Below, one piece after another: positions 58,654-64,000 of a stretch of DNA of 64,000 bases. This stretch comes from Pseudomonas sp. HR96 (lineage in GTDB: Bacteria > Pseudomonadota > Gammaproteobacteria > Pseudomonadales > Pseudomonadaceae): assembly GCF_034059295.1 (NCBI RefSeq), contig NZ_CP139141.1:4633001-4697000 (forward strand). Direction: 5' to 3'. A model generated the notes under the pieces. The model saw only the letters and a list, made by a program, of their open reading frames with translations. It made no database searches and was not told where the DNA came from. The position numbers and the translations under genes are program-made. Within the stretch, counting starts at the first letter, position 1. Every line of letters begins with the position of its first letter.

Positions 58654-59760
58654 TTAATCTCTGAGGTCTGACTCATGGATCGGCTGATCGCGATGGGTCG
58701 CCCGCTGGTATTGCGCCGGCCAGGTGGCCAGGCGCCCGCCCAGGTCTTCGTCGGCGCGCAATGGCCAGTAGGGGTCGCGCAGCAGTTCGCGAGCCAGCAG
58801 GATCACGTCGGCCTGGCCGGTGCGCAGGATGTGCTCGGCCTGCGCCGGGTCGGTGATCATGCCCACGGTAGCAGTGGCCATCTGCGCCTCCTGGCGCACG
58901 CGCTCGGCAAAGCGCGTCTGGTAGCCCGGCCCCACCGGAATCTCGGCGCTGGCTGCGGTACCGCCGGAAGACACATCGACCAGGTCGACGCCGATGGCTT
59001 TCAGGCGCCGGGCCAGCTCCACGGTCTCATCCGGGTTCCAGCCGTCTTCCACCCAGTCGGTGGCCGAAACCCGGACGAACACCGGCAGCTCCTGCGGCCA
59101 GACCGTGCGGATGGCTTCGGTGACCTGCAAGGTCAGGCGAATGCGATTCTCGAACGAGCCGCCGTACTGATCCTGGCGCTGGTTGCTCAGCGGCGACAGA
59201 AACTGATGCAGCAGGTAGCCGTGGGCCGCGTGCACCTCCACCACCTTGAAGTTGGCACGCAGGGCGCGGCGGGCCGCTTCGACGAACGCCAGGATGACTT
59301 CCTGGATCTGCCCCTCATCCAGCTCGGTAGGGGTGGTGTATTGCGGGTCGAAGGCGATTTTCGACGGACCCACCGGTACCCAGCCGCCTTCGCTGACGGG
59401 GATGCTGCCATGCTTGCCCAGCCACGGCCGCCAGGTGCTGGCCTTGCGCCCGGCATGCGCCAGCTGGATGGCCGGCACCGCGCCCTGGGCGGTAATGAAG
59501 CGGGTGATGCGTTGCAGCGGCTCGATCTGTTCGTCGTTCCACAGCCCAAGGTCCTGCGGGGTGATGCGGCCGTCGGCGGTCACGGCCGCCGCCTCGGTGA
59601 ACACCAGGCCGGCACCGCCGACCGCGCGGCTGCCCAGGTGGACCAGATGCCAATCGTTGGCCAGGCCATCGGCGCAGGAGTACTGGCACATCGGCGAAAC
59701 GCCGATGCGATTGCGCAATGTCAACTGACGCAGTGTGTAGGGTTCGAGCAACAGACTCAT
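58654..59760 (-). CDS. Old Yellow Enzyme-family NADH:flavin oxidoreductase (YqjM/XenA class)
   Basis: A 368-residue FMN ene-reductase. Cys25 in VSPMCQYSC is the class-specific redox-tuning Cys; QLAHAGRKAST and HAAHGYLLHQFLSP provide FMN and substrate-binding His; YGGSFENRIRL follows. Likely reduces activated alkenes, enones or nitro-compounds with NAD(P)H. Substrate unknown. Confidence 0.92.
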   Translation of the reverse strand: MSLLLEPYTLRQLTLRNRIGVSPMCQYSCADGLANDWHLVHLGSRAVGGAGLVFTEAAAVTADGRITPQDLGLWNDEQIEPLQRITRFITAQGAVPAIQLAHAGRKASTWRPWLGKHGSIPVSEGGWVPVGPSKIAFDPQYTTPTELDEGQIQEVILAFVEAARRALRANFKVVEVHAAHGYLLHQFLSPLSNQRQDQYGGSFENRIRLTLQVTEAIRTVWPQELPVFVRVSATDWVEDGWNPDETVELARRLKAIGVDLVDVSSGGTAASAEIPVGPGYQTRFAERVRQEAQMATATVGMITDPAQAEHILRTGQADVILLARELLRDPYWPLRADEDLGGRLATWPAQYQRATHRDQPIHESDLRD

Positions 59761-59854
59761 GGGGCACCTCAGGCAGATTTCGATAATGCGTAGAGCCTAG
59801 TCGACATCGGCGTGGCAAGGCACGTTCCTTGCGCCTCGAAAAGCTTCATCAAGT

Positions 59855-61564
59855 TCAACGCGCCTCGATGTGGGCGATCATCAACTGCACGGTTTCCTGG
59901 CCACGAAACTCGTTGAGATCCAGCTTGTAGGCCAACTGCACCCAGCGCACGCTCGGGTTGGGCCAGACGTCGCGGTCAATGCCGAAAGCGATGCCGTCGA
60001 GCTTGAGCGAACCGCACTCGCTTTTGAGCACCACCTTCAGGTGACGCTCGCCCACCACGCGCTGTTCCACCAGCTGAAACACCCCGTGGAACAACGGCTC
60101 GGGAAAGTGTTGCCCCCAGGGCCCGGCATGGCGCAAGGCTCGGGCCAGCTCCAAATGAAACTCCTCGACGGCCAGGGTGCCGTCCGACAACAGCCGGCCC
60201 GTCAGATCATCTTCGCGCAGCTGGCGCCGTACTTCGGCATCGAAGGCTTCGGCGAACGCCGCAAAATTGGCCTCGGGCAGCGACAGCCCGGCGGCCATGG
60301 CATGTCCGCCGAACTTGCTGATCAGCAACGGGTGGCGCGCGGCCACGGCATCCAGGGCGTCACGGATATGAAAGCCCGGGACCGAACGTGCCGAGCCTTT
60401 GAGCATGCCCTCGCCCGCATCGGCGAAGGCAATGGTCGGACGGTGATAACGCTCTTTCATGCGCGACGCGAGAATGCCGATCACCCCTTGATGCCAATCG
60501 GCCTCGAACAGGCACAGGCCGAACGGCATCGATTCCAGCGGCAGGTCCTTGAGTTGCGCCAGGGCTTCGCGCTGCATGCCCTGCTCGATGGACTTGCGGT
60601 CCTGGTTGAGGCCGTCCAGTTGCGTGGCCATGTCCCGGGCCAGGTCGGCGTCGGTGCACAGCAGACACTCGATCCCCAGGCTCATGTCATCCAGGCGCCC
60701 GGCGGCGTTGAGCCGTGGGCCGACAATGAAGCCCAGGTCGGTGGAGGTGACTTTCGCCGCCTCGCGCTTGGCCACTTCGAGGATGGCGCGGATACCCGGA
60801 CGGGCACGACCGGCGCGAATGCGTTCCAGACCCTGATGCACCAGAATGCGGTTGTTGGCATCCAGGGGCACCACGTCGGCGACGCTACCCAGCGCCACCA
60901 GGTCAAGCAGTTCGCCGATGTTGGGCTGCGGCGCAACCTCATAGCGGCCCAATGCACGCAGCCGCGCACGCAGGGCCATCAGTACATAGAAGATCACCCC
61001 GACCCCGGCCAGCGCCTTGCTGGGAAACTCGCAGCCTGGCTGGTTGGGATTGACGATGGCATCGGCAGCCGGCAGTTCATGACCGGGCAAGTGGTGATCG
61101 GTGACCAGCACGCGCAGCCCCGCAGCCTTGGCGGCCGCCACGCCTTCCACACTGGAAATGCCGTTATCCACGGTCATCAGCAACTGCGGTTCGCGCTGCA
61201 GGGCGACTGCAACGATTTCCGGGGTCAGCCCATAACCGTACTCGAAGCGATTGGGGACTAGGTAATCAACATGAGCGGCACCCAGCAGACGCAGGCCGAG
61301 CACGCCAACGGTGCTGGCGGTGGCGCCGTCGGCGTCGAAGTCACCGACGATAAGGATGCGCTGGCGTTGGTCGATCGCCTGCACCAGCAGGTCGACGGCC
61401 TGATCGATGCCCTTGAGCTGCTGATAAGGCAGCAAACGCGCCAGGCTCTTGTCCAACTCGGCGGCACTGGCCACGCCGCGGGCGGCGTACAGCCGGGTCA
61501 GCAAGGGTGGCAAATCGCCGAGAAACGGCAGGGTGTCGGGCAGTTGACGGGGTTCGATACGCAT
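59855..61564 (-). CDS. recJ: Single-stranded-DNA-specific exonuclease RecJ
   Basis: A 569-residue DHH nuclease. ATG at 61564 begins MRIEPRQLPD. The Mn-binding motifs are GDFDADGATAST, DNGISS, VTDHHLPGHE and the DHHA1 C-terminal motif GGHAMAAGLSL. 5'-to-3' ssDNA degradation in recombination and mismatch repair. Confidence 0.96.
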   Translation of the reverse strand: MRIEPRQLPDTLPFLGDLPPLLTRLYAARGVASAAELDKSLARLLPYQQLKGIDQAVDLLVQAIDQRQRILIVGDFDADGATASTVGVLGLRLLGAAHVDYLVPNRFEYGYGLTPEIVAVALQREPQLLMTVDNGISSVEGVAAAKAAGLRVLVTDHHLPGHELPAADAIVNPNQPGCEFPSKALAGVGVIFYVLMALRARLRALGRYEVAPQPNIGELLDLVALGSVADVVPLDANNRILVHQGLERIRAGRARPGIRAILEVAKREAAKVTSTDLGFIVGPRLNAAGRLDDMSLGIECLLCTDADLARDMATQLDGLNQDRKSIEQGMQREALAQLKDLPLESMPFGLCLFEADWHQGVIGILASRMKERYHRPTIAFADAGEGMLKGSARSVPGFHIRDALDAVAARHPLLISKFGGHAMAAGLSLPEANFAAFAEAFDAEVRRQLREDDLTGRLLSDGTLAVEEFHLELARALRHAGPWGQHFPEPLFHGVFQLVEQRVVGERHLKVVLKSECGSLKLDGIAFGIDRDVWPNPSVRWVQLAYKLDLNEFRGQETVQLMIAHIEAR

Positions 61565-61610
61565 GAGGCGGGGCAAGGCTCCTGAAGAAGAATCAGTGAT
61601 GGACGGGGGC

Positions 61611-62153
61611 TCAGCCGCGCTCGCCCAGCAACCATTCAAGCTGCACTTCGTGCTGGCCGCGGTCGTCGGTGACGAAGATGGTGCCCTCGCTGATCATGAC
61701 GTCCCACTTGATGACCCGCGGCATGTCCTTGGCCAGGGTTTCCAGAACTTCCTGGGGCACTGCGGCGATGTTGACGTTTTTCAGGTTCTTCACCGCGTCC
61801 ACCACCTTGCCCTGCCATACGCGCAGGCTGCCGTAGGCCAGGAGGCTGGTGCGCTCGGTGCGGCGCGAGCACCAGGTCAGACGGTCGGCGTCCGGCTGAC
61901 CGACTTCGATCCAGTGCAGCACGCGGTCGTCCAGGCTCTTTTCCCACAGCGCGGGCTCGTCGACATCCGACAAGCCGCGGCCGAACGACAGGTGCTCGTT
62001 GTACCAGAAGGCATAGGCCAACAGGCGCACGGTCATGCGCTCTTCGGTTTCCGAGGGGTGACGGGCGATGGTCTGCTTGACGCTCTCGTACACCCCGCAG
62101 TCCAGATCGGTCAGGTTCAGTTCGAATTTATAGGTGGTCGACGGCTGGGCCAT
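61611..62153 (-). CDS. yaeQ: YaeQ family protein
   Basis: A 180-residue protein of the PD-(D/E)XK-like YaeQ fold. ATG at 62153 begins MAQPSTTYKFELNLTDLD. EHLSFGRGLSDVDEPALWEK, WIEVGQPDADRL and the acidic/Lys core are typical. In E. coli it was found as a suppressor of rfaH; function is unclear. It lies 47 bp before recJ on the same strand. Confidence 0.9.
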   Translation of the reverse strand: MAQPSTTYKFELNLTDLDCGVYESVKQTIARHPSETEERMTVRLLAYAFWYNEHLSFGRGLSDVDEPALWEKSLDDRVLHWIEVGQPDADRLTWCSRRTERTSLLAYGSLRVWQGKVVDAVKNLKNVNIAAVPQEVLETLAKDMPRVIKWDVMISEGTIFVTDDRGQHEVQLEWLLGERG

Positions 62154-62279
62154 GTACGGGCTTCTTGCAACGAGGGAAGGCGCGCATTCTAGCATGGCTG
62201 AGCACAGCGCCGCCGCGTTGACGCCCGCCGGGCCACATCGGGCAGCCTGCGCGACGGGCGAGAAACGACGGGTAAAAGA

Positions 62280-62312
62280 AACCCCGAGCAGTGGGGAGGC
62301 TACTCGGGGTTA
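62280..62312 (-). terminator. Hairpin terminator between the DUF3509 gene and yaeQ
   Basis: AACCCCGAG, 15-nt middle, CTCGGGGTT: a 9-bp perfect stem. The minus-strand transcript continues TTTCTTTT, so it terminates the DUF3509-type gene. Confidence 0.75.
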
Positions 62313-62419
62313 AACAGATCCAATCTGGATCCGCACGGCAGGCTACCGGCACCGGAGCACAATGCAGGAGCACTGCCATTACTCAATAGGATCGTCGCCG
62401 CAGGGGAAGGTTCCGCTTT

Positions 62420-62713
62420 TCAGCGCAAAGCGGCTGAAAAGCCGGCACCTGCCGCAGCGCTTTTCAGGGCAGCGATCATGCAGGGCTCCAGGCGGCCTTC
62501 GGCAACGCGCAGATCACGATGCAACCCGTCGACAACGTCGACCAGCGCGCGCGGGTTGGCGAACTGACTGTGGTGAAAATCCCGGGCCAGCACCGGGCTG
62601 CCGCTGGCGCTGCTGAGGGTGACCCGGCATTTGCCGTTGCTCGCGCAAGGGGCGACATGGACTTGATAAGGCGTCAAAGCTTCGCTGAGCAACTGGCTGA
62701 TACTTTCCATCAT
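62420..62713 (-). CDS. DUF3509-family small protein
   Basis: A 97-residue protein (ATG at 62713; another at 62710). MESISQLLSEALTPYQVHVAPCASNGKCRVTLSSASGSPV, then DVVDGLHRDLRVAEGRLEP, matches the Pseudomonas DUF3509 pattern. No signal or membrane helix. Function unknown. Confidence 0.8.
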   Translation of the reverse strand: MMESISQLLSEALTPYQVHVAPCASNGKCRVTLSSASGSPVLARDFHHSQFANPRALVDVVDGLHRDLRVAEGRLEPCMIAALKSAAAGAGFSAALR

Positions 62714-62896
62714 GATCACCATTCCGTTGTTCGAATTCAAAGGTGCCTAACAATGACCGTTGGCCATCGCCAAAAGTTCTAATACCCAGCCCTGCTCCGT
62801 GCAGCAAGCCTTGGGCTGCCAAACCGCTTTATCGCTTCAGCGGTGCCTGCGTCCTACACGACGCGGCGCCGTTTCCGATGGCGATGGGCTCAAGGA

Positions 62897-63598
62897 ATGG
62901 CTAAAAATAGTCGACCGCCCACCGCCACCGAGCCTAAGTTGACTCCTGACCCCCATCCTCTACGAATTTTGCTGGCCGACGATCACCCGGTGCTGCGCAT
63001 GGGATTGCGTACCCTGGTCGAGCGCGAACCGGAGCTGGCGGTGGCCGGCGAAGTCGGCTCGCCGCTTGAGCTCACCGAATGGCTGCACGCCCATCCCTGC
63101 GACCTGCTGATCACCGACTATTCGATGCCGATGCAGGCCCAGCAGGATGGCTTGCGCATGCTCGAATACGTCCGCCAACACTGGCCGCAGCTACCGGTGC
63201 TGGTGATTACCTCGCTGGTCAACGCCGGGGTGTTTCGCGCCATCCTCAATACCGGGGTCAGGGGTCTGATCGGCAAGGGCAGCCTGCTCGAAGAGTTGCC
63301 CCAGGCCATCGCCCACCTGCGCCGGCGCAAGCTGTACATCGCCCGCGCCGTGAGCCGGGAGCTGTTACAGGCCGGGGAAAACCGTCAGGACCGCCCTTTC
63401 GTGCAGGAAACCCTGTCTCCGCGAGAACTGGAGGTGACGCGCCTGTTCGGCGCCGGGCTGTCGGTCAGCGAGATCGCTCTGGCGGTCAACCGCAGCAAGC
63501 AGACCGTCAGCGCGCAGAAGGTGTCGGCCATGCGCAAGCTGGGCGTGCCCAGCGACGCGGCGCTGTTCATTTACCTGCAGCAGTATGTCGAGTCGTAG
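62897..63598 (+). CDS. LuxR-type response regulator
   Basis: A 233-residue regulator. Receiver with acidic pair in LLADDHPVLR, acceptor Asp in LLITDYSMP, Thr/Lys in VITSLV and IGKGSL; LuxR-type helix-turn-helix (LSPRELEVTRLFGAGLSVSEIALAVNRSKQTVSAQKVSAM). ATG at 62897 has only AAGGA directly before it, so the start is uncertain (TTG at 62938 is possible). RcsB-like in architecture; kinase not in window. Confidence 0.85.
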   Translation: MAKNSRPPTATEPKLTPDPHPLRILLADDHPVLRMGLRTLVEREPELAVAGEVGSPLELTEWLHAHPCDLLITDYSMPMQAQQDGLRMLEYVRQHWPQLPVLVITSLVNAGVFRAILNTGVRGLIGKGSLLEELPQAIAHLRRRKLYIARAVSRELLQAGENRQDRPFVQETLSPRELEVTRLFGAGLSVSEIALAVNRSKQTVSAQKVSAMRKLGVPSDAALFIYLQQYVES

Positions 63599-63680
63599 GC
63601 GACCTTGGGAATCACAGGCATGGCTGCGGCAGCGATGGCGCTCAGGCAGGAACGCGGAATCTGGAGGAGAACATGCAGGG

Positions 63681-64000
63681 CTAAGCACCCTGCCGTGCGG
63701 GAGAAGGCCATTGCGCGGTGTCCTGCAACTCCTCCACCTCGACCTTGGGCAGCGACTCGCGGGGCAGGCAGGCGGTATCCAGGTAGGCTTGCAGCAGGCA
63801 ATGCAGGACACTGGCCGATGCCGGCTTCTGCAGCGACGCCAGCACCGGCAGGCCTTGCTGGCGGGCACAGTGGGCGGCCGCGTCAAGCCTACGCCGTTCG
63901 GTGCAGCTGAGGATGATCACCGCGTGGGCCAGGCGCTCGCGCGCCAGGTAGCGGACCATGTCCATGCCATCGCCTTGCTCCAGGGCGAGGTCACAGATGG
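63681..64000 (-). CDS. Response regulator receiver domain, partial (N-terminus outside window)
   Basis: The last 106 residues of a protein read into the right edge. The visible start, ICDLALEQGDGMDMVRYL, carries the likely phospho-acceptor Asp, followed by VIILSCTERR (the Ser/Thr switch), and LASLQKP (the Lys). The chain ends soon after the receiver (PKVEVEELQDTAQWPSPARQGA), so no output domain follows. Convergent with the LuxR-type regulator, with which it may work. Confidence 0.75.
   Translation of the reverse strand, partial: ICDLALEQGDGMDMVRYLARERLAHAVIILSCTERRRLDAAAHCARQQGLPVLASLQKPASASVLHCLLQAYLDTACLPRESLPKVEVEELQDTAQWPSPARQGA

Overview
This window looks like a chromosomal segment of a Pseudomonas of the putida/fluorescens lineage. 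The evidence is the high GC content, the gene orders pdxH-OmpA lipoprotein-esterase, argG-motY-pyrC-rnt, nth-PA3496-like gene, glpF-glpK-glpR-glpD and aatJQMP-aauS-aauR, and the REP/BIME palindromes. Almost all of it is ordinary core genome on both strands. No rRNA, tRNA, IS element, prophage or CRISPR array was seen.

Layout. 1-10.5 kb: a partial pdxH, three OmpA-domain lipoproteins (two in tandem), a beta-lactamase-fold esterase, an exported agarase-like glycoside hydrolase, the helicase DinG, a CopD-family membrane protein and an exported collagen-like protein. 10.6-15.6 kb: small proteins including two with SEC-C zinc motifs, an LEA2 lipoprotein, and the acyl-homoserine-lactone acylase QuiP. 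15.7-26.1 kb: the four-gene ligase-associated DNA repair set (MBL exonuclease, ATP-dependent ligase, Lhr-Core helicase, PdeM nuclease), split in the middle by an aot-type basic amino-acid transport operon. 26.0-33.6 kb: a PheC-type cyclohexadienyl dehydratase overlapping pdeM tail to tail, dcd, a cold-shock gene, apbC, metG, rnfB, nth and a PA3496-family gene.

33.6-42.9 kb: a NarL-type response regulator whose phospho-acceptor Asp is replaced by Glu, an AT-rich stretch, argG, motY, pyrC, rnt, iron genes bfd and bfr, grxD, and argF with a candidate ArgR half-site. 42.9-48.9 kb: ybaK and the glycerol regulon glpF, glpK, glpR, glpD with palindromic operator candidates. 48.9-55.6 kb: the acidic amino-acid uptake operon aatJQMP and its two-component system aauS-aauR, with a sigma-54 promoter and a perfect AauR-type inverted repeat upstream. 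55.6-56.4 kb: a tandem array of about 157-bp BIME units. 56.4-64 kb: an alpha/beta hydrolase, metR, an Old Yellow Enzyme, recJ, yaeQ, a DUF3509-type gene, and two response regulators, the last cut by the window edge.

Most useful leads: a 12-bp perfect hairpin that buries the ribosome-binding site of the second tandem OmpA lipoprotein gene; the D-to-E response regulator; the split DNA-repair cluster; the tandem BIME array; and an in-frame 9-bp repeat in the Ala/Pro tail of MotY. No wholly new multi-gene system is evident.
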